Shown piece after piece: positions 24,571 to 36,685 of a DNA stretch of 64,000 nt. Source of the stretch: Daphnia pulex (taxonomy: Eukaryota; Arthropoda; Branchiopoda; Diplostraca; Daphniidae); contig NC_060026.1 of NCBI RefSeq assembly GCF_021134715.1, positions 14,933,001-14,997,000 of the forward strand, read 5' to 3'. Numbering within the stretch: position 1 is the first letter of the stretch; each line of letters opens with the position of its first letter. A program made the translations under genes and the position numbers. Below the pieces are notes generated by a model, which saw nothing but the letters and a program-made list of their open reading frames with translations, had not been told where the DNA came from and did not search any database.

Positions 24571-25665
24571 GTCCAGCCGATTAGGATAAACACCATGAAC
24601 CAGCTTGTCAATATGCCACACAACTTCCGATCATTATTGCCGTAATCCCAGCACTTTGCGCCAGAGATCGCTGGGAAAATATTACACGTCCTCAAGGGGC
24701 TTATGCGAGAAACCGCCAAAGAAATTTCTAAACTCAACCGATTGCAATGTTTTAGTCTGTGTAAAGTTGTGTTATTATCCGGAATAGAATTTATATCGTA
24801 CTTTCGATTGCGATGTATGATATTTTTCATCGTTAAACCACCGTGTTCATTATATAATATTTAAACGTTTTCGTACGCCATCTACGCCATCTAGTAATAG
24901 ATTTCGAAAAATGTGCCTTCAGGCTATTTTGATCCAAGTGAAAATGAAAATAGAGGTCGCTTACTCGACACAATTTCGTCTGCATTCACCAGCGTAGCAC
25001 CGAGTGAGTTGAGAGTGTCTGTTGTTTTTAGTTGCACTTTGGACGGTCAAATGTGCGAGATGCAAAGTTGTTTTTCCACCTAATAAAGTCTAGTCTCTAC
25101 CTGTATACAATCTACTCGACTGGATACTTCACCTTTCAATCTTTGGGTGTTTGTGCAGTTTGATTTTTTCAAAAGCTCTCTCGATCGACAATTGCGTCTA
25201 CCGTCAACAAAGGTTGGTGAAATCGTTTAGAATCGTTTTGAGTTTCTTTTCGAAAGTTTTGCTGTACACATTCTTTGACTTTTTCTATTGTGTTTAATGT
25301 TGTAAGCCAAGTTGAACCACCTGATTTCATCTGCCATCGCATAGCCCCACAAAGACAACAATTTGATATACCAGAGGCTAAATTAATTGCTCTAGGCCTG
25401 ACGTCACGTACACCCTCACGTACACCCTCCTCAACCACCCCAATTAATTTTCTTTTTGTGTGTAACACGGCTTCCTTTAGTTTGGGTTGATGACGTCGTC
25501 AATTCAAAAAATATAAACCTAAATTCTTTCAAGTACTAGGAATCTATGTGGGGGGTTCGAGATAATATGTCCGTGTCATGTTTTGTTGGCATTTCGACGT
25601 CGAATAAATCTAAAGAATGTCTTTTTAATTTTAAATTTTCTTTAGACATTATCTGCTTATAAGAA
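24571..25665. other. Gap between Mlx and PDK
   Basis: No gene is seen. It holds the Mlx 3' end and the PDK upstream region, including a TGACGTCA at 25399-25406 inside repeated CACGTACACCCTC words, and a GATGACGTCGTC near 25490. Confidence 0.45.
25399..25406. promoter_or_regulatory. CRE octamer upstream of PDK
   Basis: TGACGTCA, 260 bp upstream of the PDK start codon. Consensus match only. Confidence 0.35.
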
Positions 25666-27665
25666 ATGAGGCTCACGGCCCTCACTGCCAGCAACGTCCG
25701 TAACCTGTCGCGGATGCTGGATCATTATTCCCATTTCAATCCGTCTCCATTGTCCGTCAAGCAGTTTATCGATTTCGGTAAGCCACAAGGAAAAAATAAT
25801 ATAACTTTTTATCAATGTTCTATTTGCTAGTCTCCAAAAATATTTGGACTCGTATACGGACTATCTAGAAGGTCAAACGGCTGACTTGTTTGTTTGTTTG
25901 TTTACCCGAGTTGAAAGGTTTCTTATATTGGGAAAGCTTTGTAAGTTGTTTTGAATCAAGTCGAGAAATATCTAGCCGGTAAACAACAACAGGTTTTTAA
26001 ATAAAACCGGGTTATGTGTGTAGTATATTTGCCATTTTTGTTTTGGTTTTTCTGGACGTGAGCCCAACACGTCATCGTGACTTGCACACACGTACGGGAG
26101 TCCCAAAACAAAAATAAAAAGCTCTACATTTAGTATTTTTGTGTGTCTGGACTTATATTTTGTTGGTCCCTTTCATTTGAAAATGTAGGTCGCAGCGCAA
26201 ATGAAGTCCGATCGTTTGAGTTTCTGCGCAAAGAGATACCCGTTCGCCTTGCCAACATTATGCAAGAGATCAATCTCTTGCCACAGAATCTACTGAGAAT
26301 GCCCTCCGTTCATTTGGTCCACAACTGGTATGTCAAGAGTTTCAAAGAAATTCTCGAGTTTGAAGATATCAAAAGCGTCGACAACAAAAAACTTAACGAG
26401 TTGGTGACAATCTCTCTTGATTTGTTATAAAAATATTTCATTTAATTTTTTTTCTTTATCTGTTCAAACAAAAATTTAGATTCTGCGAGGCTTTGATCAA
26501 GATTAGAAATCGTCACGCCGATGTCGTGCCGACCATGGCCAAAGGTGTGATTGAATTGCGTGAATCGCATCCGGTCGACCAGACGATTGAACATCGAATT
26601 CATTATTTTCTCGATCGTTTCTACATGTCCAGGATCGGCATCCGCATGCTCATCAATCAACACAGTAAAGACAAAAAATATTTCACAAAAATTTCCAGTT
26701 TGAATTTAAATTTAAATTTTTGACTTTCAATTGCAGCGCTGCTGTTTGGTGGACAAATGAACAACACCCGACATATCGGCTGCATCGATCCCAATTGCGA
26801 CGTCCAGTCTGTGGTGCGCGATGCCTATGAAAACGCCAAATTCCTTTGCGATCAGTATTACCTGGCCTCTCCCGATTTGGAAGTCAAAGAACATAATAGT
26901 ATAAAAACACCTTTTAACATATTTTCAGCAATTGAATTGAATTATTCTTTGCAGACTTGGAGCCTGGTATTCCCATTCAGATCGTTTATGTACCGTCACA
27001 CCTCTACCACACATTGTTTGAATTGTTCAAGAACGCCATGAGAGCCGTGGTTGAACATCACGGTGCTGCCGCTCGAGATTATCCACCAGTTCAGGTGCTG
27101 GTCATTCGAGGGAAAGAAGATGTTACCATTAAGGTTAAAATTTAGATTCATTCCCATCAAGAGAAATGGAATGTTTAATTTTTTGTTTTTGGATAGGTCT
27201 CTGATAGAGGTGGAGGTGTCACTCGATCAGACATGAAGAACCTCTTCCATTACATGTACTCCACCGCTCCGCAACCGTCGCTGTCGGATACGGATTCCGC
27301 TCCCCTGGCCGGTAAATTTCAATTGACAGAATTGACAATTTTTGATATTTGACCTTTGGAATTTTTTGGGATCAGGTTACGGTTACGGTTTGCCGCTGTC
27401 ACGTTTGTATGCTCGCTATCTGCTGGGCGATCTGACTCTGACGTCATGCGAGGGCTATGGCACGGATGCCTACGTCTTTCTCAAGGCCATCAGCGAGGAG
27501 GCCAACGAAATGTTGCCCGTTTTCAATCACAGCTCCACCCGTCAGTACAGCTCACCTTTGCCCACTCGCGATTGGGTCAGCTTCGGTGGCGGCTCGGCCT
27601 CATCGCCCGCCAGAGTCCGTCACCTGTCCACCAAGGTCCCAGGCCCATTCGATTCAATAGTATAG
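25666..27665 (+). CDS. Pdk: Pyruvate dehydrogenase kinase, mitochondrial
   Basis: Phosphorylates the E1-alpha subunit of pyruvate dehydrogenase and shuts off pyruvate oxidation. Exons: 25666-25777, 26189-26399, 26480-26664, 26737-26898, 26955-27133, 27197-27311, 27376-27665, 417 aa. The N-terminal four-helix domain with [19 protein letters not shown] and [16 protein letters not shown] segments is followed by a GHKL ATP-binding fold: N-box [10 protein letters not shown]1 box DRGGG, G2 box GYGYGLP, then CEGYGTDA. The C-terminal DW motif of the dimer interface (TRDW) is present. The donor of exon 2 is weak (GA|GTTGGT) but is the only one giving the conserved E-F junction. All other sites are standard. 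Confidence 0.96.
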
Positions 27666-28834
27666 TGCAATTCGGGGCCAACACACACAGCTAAAATTAC
27701 CCAATTACCTATCAATACCAGAATTTTGGTAAAATAATACCAAATATTACAACAAAAAATGAGCTAAGATTTACTATCATAATGGCCAGCATGTTTTAAA
27801 ATAGATTTAATTTGAAAAGAAAAATTATAATATCTACCTAAACACCATTGAAACGGTAGGAGAAAATGATTTAGAGAATCCACCGGGGTTTTTATTCTTT
27901 TAAATGTTTTATTCATTTTAATTTTTTGTAGAATTATCAATCTCATTTGAATGTTGAAATGGTTTTTAGTGGCCATTTATATTAAGATTTTCATTTGTCA
28001 TCAAACGATATTGCTCGGCGAAAGGGTAAATGATCAGTTAATCTTGTGATGGACCCCCCAGTGTTTTGTTATTATCACGGAGAAGAGTCTTGCCACACTT
28101 TCATATCCGCATTGTCGTTGTCAAGTAAACCACAAGGATTAATCGCGTACAACTTTACATTGGCAACCCACATACTCCTTTGGGTCCCTTTTTTTATTTT
28201 TTGAATTAAAAAACAAAAGATGATGGTTTGGAAGGGGGGTCTGGTTAATTTGAGAAGAAATGTATAGTTTTAAATGTAATTCCCCAATATTCTATTGAAG
28301 TTAAGAAATTCCACTTCACACACACAGCATTGTCTTAAGTGCTCTGCATTTGTCACTTGCCGAGATTTGAATTTATATATCTCCCAAAGTGTAATACACA
28401 AAACCATTTTGAAATCTTGACATTGAATTCGATTGTTATTCAAATGTTATGAAGAAAATTGACCTTCAGAATCAACTATTTGAGCCTGGATGAGAAATTC
28501 TAATATAAAGAAAAATCCGGTTTTGATCGCCATAGGCTGCGAGGGTCAATAGGCTGAGAACGACGACCCTTTTTATTTTATCGGATCAAATCATCGGAAA
28601 AGACAGCCAGCGTCTATACCAAGGTTAACAATCCCTTTTAAGGACGCTAGCACGCGTGTAAAGGTCGCGTGACAAGATCCTGGCAGGGTTTTTCCAAACG
28701 TTTTGTCCTTGATTTCCCAGTTCAACGCTCTCTGTGTTACTAACCTATGCCAACAGATTTTGTGTTATAGCCGGTGTACCAACCGACACCTTTGTACAGG
28801 TATAGCCAGTCCGGTTGCCATCGGTTGGGCCTCC
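27666..28834. other. Gap, no gene seen
   Basis: AT-rich PDK 3' region followed by the promoter region of the small secreted protein gene. Confidence 0.45.
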
Positions 28835-28842
28835 TATAAAAG
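28835..28842 (+). promoter_or_regulatory. TATA box of the Gly/Tyr-rich gene
   Basis: TATAAAAG about 73 bp upstream of the ATG at 28908. Confidence 0.65.
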
Positions 28843-28907
28843 CGGATGACTGGACTGGAGGGTGGCATTAGACCATCGTCATCCGACCACATCAAATCAG
28901 ACCTACC

Positions 28908-29363
28908 ATGTCGAGTCGTCGTATTCTGGTAAACGGAAACCTTTTTTACTTTAAATGTTAATTCGATTTTATTGTTGATAATGTTATTGAATTTTGGCAG
29001 TTGGTTTTGCGTGTTCTGCTGGCCGTCTTGGCCGTCTTGGCTACGATTGAAGCGGCTCCTCATCGTCGATCTCCTCGTCCACGTCGACATCTCGAGGCCA
29101 TTCTGTCCGGTCTACTTGGAACGCAATACGGTTACGGTATATCCTTGTTCGACTATTTTGATCTTATTCTTTTTGGGGTTATTCTTATTGATTTTGTTTT
29201 GTTTTAATTAGGGAATCCGTATGATGCGGCTGCCGCTTACGGGTACGAAGGATATGGTGCAGAGTACGCTGGATATGGTCCGGGTGAGGAAGGATATTAC
29301 GGTTATGGCGGTGGATATGGCGGCGGCAATGCGCCAATTACAATTGAGATTGAAGCCAAATAG
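28908..29363 (+). CDS. Small secreted Gly/Tyr-rich protein
   Basis: Not recognised as a named family. Exons: 28908-28928, 29001-29136, 29212-29363, 102 aa, all in phase. A strong signal peptide (VLRVLLAVLAVLATIEAA) ends near residue 24. It is followed by a short basic, proline-containing stretch (RRSPRPRRH), then a low-complexity tail of Gly, Tyr and Ala ending in an acidic ITIEIEAK. The basic segment next to a glycine/tyrosine tail resembles both cuticle-associated glycine-rich proteins and GY-rich antimicrobial peptides. PRPRRH could be a cleavage site. A TATA box sits just upstream. Confidence 0.75.
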
Positions 29364-30831
29364 AAATTGTCATCATTCTCTTATTTAAAACTTTTTAAAA
29401 TTTATTGAATTTAATTTTTTTCCCGGTCACGTATAACGATATTGATGCAATACACAAAATTCTGAATCATTGAAAATTGTGGGAGGAATTGGAAATCTTT
29501 TCTTGAGCAAGTCGATTGCAAGTGAATAATTATTGCTGCTCGAGACACCTAATATTATTATATCCGTGTCGTCAGATGATTTTAAAAAAACTGGAAATAA
29601 TACTTATTTCAGGGAATGAAAAGGTCACATTTACGTGTCGCGTCACGTCAATTAAATTTGTTTTCCTTTATTGATCGAATTTTTTTCCCTTCCCTATTTT
29701 TGTTTAGTCCCAAAATTTGTTGTAGTTTTTTGTTTTTATAATTATTGTTTAATTTTTGTTATTTATTTTTTACATATCTAAACGTTTCAGCTTTAACTTT
29801 TATGTGATTTGAAGCTGCGATCGGCAATCAAATTGAAGTTTATTTTTTATTTTTGTAGGGGGGGGGGTAATCAAATTCAAGTCCCCTGCCCTTGATTTTG
29901 CTGGTAGACGCGTGAATTTTCTTTGGGCCATGCACAACTATAGTGAGCATGGAACTGTGAAGAAATTTAGAAAAAATCCCAACCCTAAATGAATTAAAAG
30001 CAAATGAATTTTCTGACATCTCTTATCTAACGCGCCTTTTATAAATTTGACAATCAAAATTGGTTTTTTTACTTGCCACGCCCACATTTTTATAAATATA
30101 AAATTAAAAATTGGTGTGTGCATTAAAAATGTCTAGTCGCATATACAGTTTAATTTTCGTAAAGATATTCCCACTCCTTAATTGAATAAGAGTCGAACGA
30201 ATTTTCTCCCCTTCACTTTTTTCTCCTATTGCGTCCGTGAGAAAAGGAAATAATTAAAATTTATGCAAATAAAATTGTAATAGTAAAAGCATCCTTAAAG
30301 ATAAACGAGATGTGATGTGTAGCTGCATCGTTTTAAGCGAAATTTTAAATTTAAAAAAAATAGAATAAATTTTTATGCTTGGCAATCAAAATGAGTTTTT
30401 CACGTCCCGTGCCCTTGATTTTAGAGATAGACCAGTGATTTTTTCCGGACGAGTGCATAACTGAAAAGTTAATTCATCTGTAAAAGAATTTTTTGAAAAT
30501 TCCAAACCGTAAACGAATTACGGCCAAATGAATTTTCTCCCATTTCAAGGCCTCCCGTTTATTGTAAATCTGTCAATCAAAATTGGTTTTTTGCTGATCG
30601 CGTTTGGAGTTTTGCAGATCCAAACTTGAAATTCGTTTTGTGTATTCAGTAAAGGTAATTACATCTACAGTTCAACTTTGGCAAAGAAATTCCTATTCCT
30701 AAATGAATTAGAGTCGAACATATTTTCTTTCCCTCCCCCCGTAAAATTCCCTCCGTCCCCAAAATTTCGTGTCGAAATTAAACAAAAATGTTCGTGTCGA
30801 AAATGTTTCGTGTCGCCGATGAAGTTGAACC
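29364..30831. repeat. AT-rich flank with copies of a locally repeated sequence
   Basis: Two related stretches near 29810-30140 and 30380-30830 share the order GCCCTTGATTTT, (A)TAGAC, GTGAATTTT, GCACAACT, GTCAATCAAAATTGG. A third relative lies at 43050-43540 downstream of the other minus-strand C1q gene, and a shorter piece near 45390-45490. They appear to be duplicated 3' flanks of the C1q family rather than a defined transposon. Confidence 0.6.
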
Positions 30832-33780
30832 TCAAAGTGACGCGGCAATTTCCTCGTCCAACATGAAACCCGTGAAATGGGTCAAGTGGAAATTCCTGAT
30901 GTCATACAAAGACGTTTCTGAATTAGGATAAATAATCTCCACCCAGACTTGATCGCCTTTTTTCAGGTTCAGCGTCGACTGGAGGGTAAACGGACTATTT
31001 TGATCAACGGGGGCTTTATCTTCTCTGACGTAACTCGTCCCGATTCGTTTCCCGTTCAAATAAATATAAGAATGAAAATAAACATCAGATGAAGATTCAA
31101 GACGCGCAACTCCCGTGAAAGAGAAAAAATAAGTTCCCGGTCGCGGTGCCGTGAATTTCCCCGATGTCAAATTCATTGCGTTTCCCTCGTTCACCAAGGC
31201 CGAATCGAATGGAACCGGAGTTGAGTCGTTGTAAAATGGCCAATTTCTCTGGACGTAGAAATAGACGGGCGCCGATTTGACGTCGGCGAATCCGATCCAT
31301 TTCTGGTTGTCTATAAACAAAAGATTTCGATGAACAATTTACAAATGAAATTAAAACATTTCGTACCATTTTGATTGGCAAAAAAGTTGCAGTAAATCAT
31401 TTCCATCTTCTTTGCTCCTTTTACGGAAAAGAATCCGTTGATTCTTTGTCCCATTCGCTGCAGATCCCAACATGAGGTTGGCATTTTACCAATGTCGACT
31501 AATTCACTCGTTCGGGCTGTTAAATTCAAATTCTTTCAATTAGTTAATAAGCTGAAATTTTTTAATTACAGTTTACCTTTAAATTCGGTGGCCAAATCAG
31601 TAAAGGCGGACTTTGTTCTGTTCAATTCCGTTCTCGTTGAGGCCAAATTCGTTTTTGTAGTTTTCAAATCATTTGAGGTTGCTGAACCATTTCATTCGAT
31701 TAAAATATAAACAATTTCAAATAATAAAACATAATTATTTTACTTCTTAGATCTTTTTTAAAATTTTCGGCGGTAACTTTTAATTCTTGACCTAATCGAT
31801 CCGAATTCGCTACACAATCTAAGAAAACAGAATTAATTTTAAAAAAATTATTTTTCAACAAAATTCGATTCGTCGTGAAATGACGGTGCAATGATGACGT
31901 GAAATGATGGCTGCAATCCAATTACAGTAATTAAATAAAAATTTGACATTTTTTGTAACATTTTTTATAAATTTACAGTAACGGAAAAAAATACTATTAT
32001 TTTCTAAAAACCATATCAAAATACCTTCTAATTTTTTATTCAAATTGGTTCGTGTGTCAATTAAATCATTTCTCAGTTCAATATTCTTTTTCTCCAAATT
32101 GTTCACGGTTGTTTTTAAGAGCTCAAGAGTGGCTGCAATTCAGTTACAAGAAATTAAATAAATTTCTTTTATAAATCAACATTCAAAATTTCTTCTTCTT
32201 AATCTTATCTACTATTGATACCTATACCTTTTAATTCAAGCGCCAATTTCCTGCTGAACTGATTCTGCCCGTACAGTTCCTAAATTGCGTTTTTTTTTAA
32301 TGAATCATTAAGGGGAAAAATGATTTGAATCAATTTGAAAACAGTTGAATTTTCATTTTGGTGCAATTTTACCTGAACGCCTTCAATGTCGTCCTTGTCT
32401 AATTTGAAATCAGAACGATACTCGTATGCAAAATACATCACAGCAGCCGTGTTGTTTGTGTGTTCCAGTCCCAAAGAGTGGCCAAACTCGTGAGTAGCCA
32501 CCTGGAATAAATTCGTCCCTGTGCGGATGCAAAGAAATCGATCAACATTTGGAACTGAAGGAATAAAAACTTATTGATGGATGTCAAATCAATACACGTT
32601 TTACCTTTAACAGAGTCGAGCGTCCAGGTTTCGCTTTCGTCAAAATGAGCATCACCTCCGTTTATAGGATGGGCAGCGTGAGCTAAAGTACCACCCGGTC
32701 CATCAATGAAGGGATCATCGCAATTTCCATGTTCTCCATCATGTTCTCCAATTGCAAAACTGAATCAAACAATCCAATAGTTGAATTAATCGAATTTTGC
32801 CAGATAATGAAGTGTCCACTATATCATTATATCCGATTATATCATTATATCACCACTATACACTATATGATCATACACTATATTATTCACTTGCGTTCAC
32901 TTTTTGTTGCAAAATGCCATATAATGGCAATTATTTTATTCAATAGTTACAGGATGTCGATGTCGACGTTAGCCGATGTATTTTTGACATGAACGAAGGC
33001 CAAATCAGTCACGTTCGCCCAAATCTCAAAGGCTCTGGCGATTTCACGATCGACGACAGGTGGGCTCATATCCGGCGTGTATTTCTTAATTTTGTAAGTT
33101 AATTTTTTCTTAGGCCAATGGCTCCCTGCTCAAAATCAATTTAAAATATAACAAGAATCTGTAAAGACCCTAAGCAATATTGGATATCCATTCCTTCAAG
33201 TGCGAATCGTTTCGGGCGAGTCCTTGAAGAACCGGGGCGAATTCGATCCGGAACCCCACAACGCGGTTTATTCATCAATTCCTTCGTCGCCTCATCAAGT
33301 TTACCTGCGAACCATTTTTCCAAAAGGCTTTTCTTTATATAATCGACTTATTTAAAAAGGCCAGAAGGCAAATGTAAATGTAAATACTGATGCAATGACC
33401 TTACCCGTTATCTTCAATCCAGCAAAGGATTGAAAATCTTCTATTGCGCTCCTGAAAGACTCAGCTGAAACACTTTCCGAATAAGAAGAGTCCTGAGGTC
33501 CACGTTCCAAATAGCCGAATCTTCCCAGGTATCTCTAAACGACGACACGAAAAAGAACACGCAAAACAGCAAAAATAATAATTGTTAAGAGAGATCTGCG
33601 CTGGCTTTATTGCGCTTATTTTTCGCTAGTGAATTAAAATGATTGGCACATGACCCATATATAATTAAAACGGAATTTTACCGCTGCTTCTTCGGCACTG
33701 TCGATTGGAGCAGCGACGACATAATTTATCGCCGACAAGCAACACACGAAACTTAATGTCAACCACATTAGATGCCACAT
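30832..33780 (-). CDS. Chimeric matrix metalloproteinase, coiled coil and C1q protein
   Basis: Predicted secreted zinc protease carrying a C1q trimer domain. Exons (minus): 33780-33682, 33534-33405, 33304-33194, 33125-32951, 32759-32605, 32554-32373, 32279-32228, 32132-32025, 31809-31744, 31681-31577, 31516-31367, 31310-30832, 603 aa. Order: signal peptide (1-27), peptidoglycan-binding-like prodomain, cysteine switch PRCGVPD (90-96), furin site RPKR (106-109), catalytic domain with [10 protein letters not shown] and [11 protein letters not shown] (245-255), Met-turn VMYF, ending DDIEGVQELYG. The frame runs on into heptad exons, a CWDL...YCNF segment and C1q (445-603, [16 protein letters not shown]). 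There is no hemopexin domain. All phases agree, but intron 3 begins GA instead of GT, so splicing there is uncertain. The alternative is two genes or a decayed one. Confidence 0.75.
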
Positions 33781-33789
33781 TGTAAATCA

Positions 33790-35815
33790 AATAAGTAAGC
33801 AACTGCTGAGTTGAAGAAAATGAATCCAAGTTCTATTGCGAATGTTTTCGGTCGGAAACTAAATTCACGTCTGCTCACGAATCGGCCACTGTTGGTTGCT
33901 GGTTTTTAGCGATAGCTGTGCAATGTGTGTGTCATAATTGGTTTTTCCGATGATGTCGCCAGTAGGTTATCAAGAATTTAATATGTCCTTGATCTATGCT
34001 GAAGGTTCAGACTGAAGTGGTAGAATAACTAAATATTTATTTGCTTTATAGACGATGAGACCTTTGTTGATCTTTGAAAATTTCACCCAAAGATAAACAA
34101 TTTTGTTTGTTTTATATTAGGAATTTTGCTTACTTTAACTTATTTTTTTCATTAAACTGCGAGAAAAGAAATTTAAAAAAATTTAATAAATTTAATATTA
34201 TTATTATTTTTCTATTAACTTTACATTTCTGTATTAGAAAAAAGAATCTGCAGGCAAAATAAGAAACCCAAAAGAATAATTTGTGAGCTTGAAGAATGCC
34301 TTCGCTTCTTATTCGCGGCCATCGACACTCTCGTCTTATCATTTTCGAGATCATTTTGACCCTCGCGCTCAGCTTGTGCTGGCGCCGCCGTGATCAAATG
34401 TCCCGCGCGTTCGACTTGACTCTGCGATGGGCCTCGAAAAAAGCAGTGGCCTTTCCTGTGTCTCTTATAGAACGGTGCCAGCGGACGGTTTGGATTTGTC
34501 ATCCGGTAATTACACTCCCCCTTTTCTCCCCTTTTATTATTGAGTGAAAATCTTGATGGAATACATTTTCGTGTTTCATCTGAACTTTTTGGGCGTCGTT
34601 ATGTGGCGACAATTTTAATCATTCATTTCCCATTCTATATCAATGGCTGTTGAATATACAATATTTAAACGTCGCCATGGAGCGGCCCTGATTTCTTGCG
34701 GCAACCATTTTCATGTTTGTACCAAACTGCTGCGAATCCTGGAGGGACGGTGGAGGAGCAACCGAAAACCATCGCTAAAACAGGATGAGGCTCTTATTTC
34801 GCCGGATCAAAGTGTTCCGTCAAGAGCCACGCCCATAATCACCCGTTTGGATTGCCGTTTTGATATTGGCAGCAGCGATGACGCAAATGAAGAAAGGATC
34901 GATCCTGAAAAAATTTGAAAATTTCGTCGACGTCGAACTGTTACTGGTGATCCTGGCCGCCCGGTGTTTGCATCGAGATTCGCACGAAACCGACGAGACT
35001 AAAAGTGACGGAATTGTCCAAAAGAAGAGAATTAATGGCGTGTGTACGCGATGGAACGAGTTTTGCTCTACAATTTCATTTACAACGGGCGATTTATTAG
35101 GTGCGTTTGCTTTAGCGGAAGAGAGCTGCTCAAGTTAACTGATAAGTATAACGTATACAGACTAACGACCTTGACTGAAACCTAATCTATCGAGTCGCCT
35201 GAGGCAAGAAAATTGACGCCACTACAGATGGTGAGCATCGCCAATATTTTTAAGACACCGGAATCACAGCAGCAGTTTCATCGTCCCAAATGAGGTTATA
35301 GGAAATTGAACATTTTGTTATAGGCTATAATAGTTACGAGTAATCGCATCAGAATATTGAAATCAAATTAATTCACGGTCATTATATGACGTAAGCGAGT
35401 GAAGGAAGAGGAAATTGTTTCCGATCGCATCAACAAGTCGAGTTTCCCGCCATGATGCGGATTTATCAAAACCAGATTTTAAAATGAACAAACTGCGACA
35501 TGTATATTATATTCTCCTTTTTATTTATTTTTCTAGCGCTTATCATCGCAATTTCGGCTTGGAAGTGTGGAGAGCGGCGAAAGTGATGTAAAAAGTTATC
35601 GCATGAGGGACTTATATAAGTCCGTGAGTCCCGACAATGTTTTTCTCCTTCCAGCATTGGGTTGAATTAATTGCGATTGTGGCAAATTGCCAACAGTTAT
35701 AAGAATTGTCTGGTTCCTTCAATAAGTTAATTCGATACGCAATTTATGTGCAGAAGAGTAAAATGAGAGAATTAACATTTACTTTTAGGTCGGATTGAAA
35801 CCTGAACTCTTTACT
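33790..35815. other. Gap with two unassigned open frames
   Basis: Open frames at 34296-34547, 34643-34918 and 34860-35138 have no domain I recognise. The part around 34700-35130 has a more coding-like composition, so a fragment of a decayed gene is possible. No exon series was found. Confidence 0.35.
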
Positions 35816-35830
35816 ATGGATTTCCCTGGA

Positions 35831-36685
35831 GTCAACTGTGTCGATCGCCATAAGGAAAAGAATTCCAGTCGAGTCATCTGGGAAAAAGACAAACCTGCTA
35901 GACAAGAGGAGCGGGTCACCACCTAAGGTTTGGATATTAACATCACAACAAATGAATAACAAATTCTTAATAAATAAAATTGTTCGTTCTCAACCAAGGA
36001 GTAGAAAAAAGGTGACCGTGTGGCAATTTAAATGCCACCTTGTCCGCTCTCTGTCGCCTCAATGCTCGCTTCTATGTACCCGTGTCGGAGCCGTCCATTC
36101 CGTAAAGTCTTTGCCGGATGCAGTGCGGAAGCGATGGCCAGTCGCATCAATGACGGTATCCATTCTTTTAATTTCACTTTATTAATTTTTTAAAAATAAT
36201 ATTCCATTGTTTGTCATTAGCTGAAACTAAGGTATGATTACTGCTGACAGCAGTTGAAAAGTGTCCGACGGGAAATCCTAAAGGGATTGTTCATTCCCAC
36301 GCTGGCTACATATCTTCTTTTTGCGTCGTTGACACATTATATAGTTTAAATAGTTAGTGGTTTAGATAGTAGTTTTTCGATTTTAAAAAAGGAGACATTT
36401 TTGGTTGCGTGGCGGACATGGATCACGGATGGATCACGGCCCATATATTCTTACGTCGTGTACGTTGGCCAACGGAGTCACGACTCTTTTGTTCCAGAGC
36501 ACGCCAACATATCTCAATCCAGGTCTCGATTTGATTTTTCATTTGATCTCAAATGTTGACGTTACGTAATTCTCGTTTACCCAACAGGTAGATATTGGGA
36601 GGCTGTCTAGCGTCCAAAAATTAATCAATCCTTCCGCCATTCGATTGTTATTGAAATTCGGCGACCGACATGAAAACAAAACAAA
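35831..36685 (+). pseudogene. Acetyl-CoA synthetase pseudogene
   Basis: Broken pieces of the AMP-forming acetyl-CoA synthetase appear in the correct order. They are a VNCVDRHKEKN piece with VIWEKDKP at 35831-35923, GDRVAI then a stop then MPPCPLSVASML near 36011-36070, RVGAVHSV then a frame change into FAGCSAEAMASRINDG near 36080-36153, TGNPKGIVHSHAGY at 36266-36308, and FGCVADMDHGWITAH near 36399-36446. A further frame change gives LANGVTTLLFQSTPTYLNPG near 36460-36523, then an acceptor and GRYWEAV with a stop, and AIRLLLKFGDRH to about 36670. Traces of introns remain, so it is a duplicated rather than retroposed copy. It has several stops and frameshifts and cannot make enzyme. Confidence 0.85.

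Noticed and set aside
25666-27665. Branched-chain ketoacid dehydrogenase kinase instead of PDK
   Set aside because: The C-terminal TRDW motif and the [12 protein letters not shown] tail match pyruvate dehydrogenase kinases.
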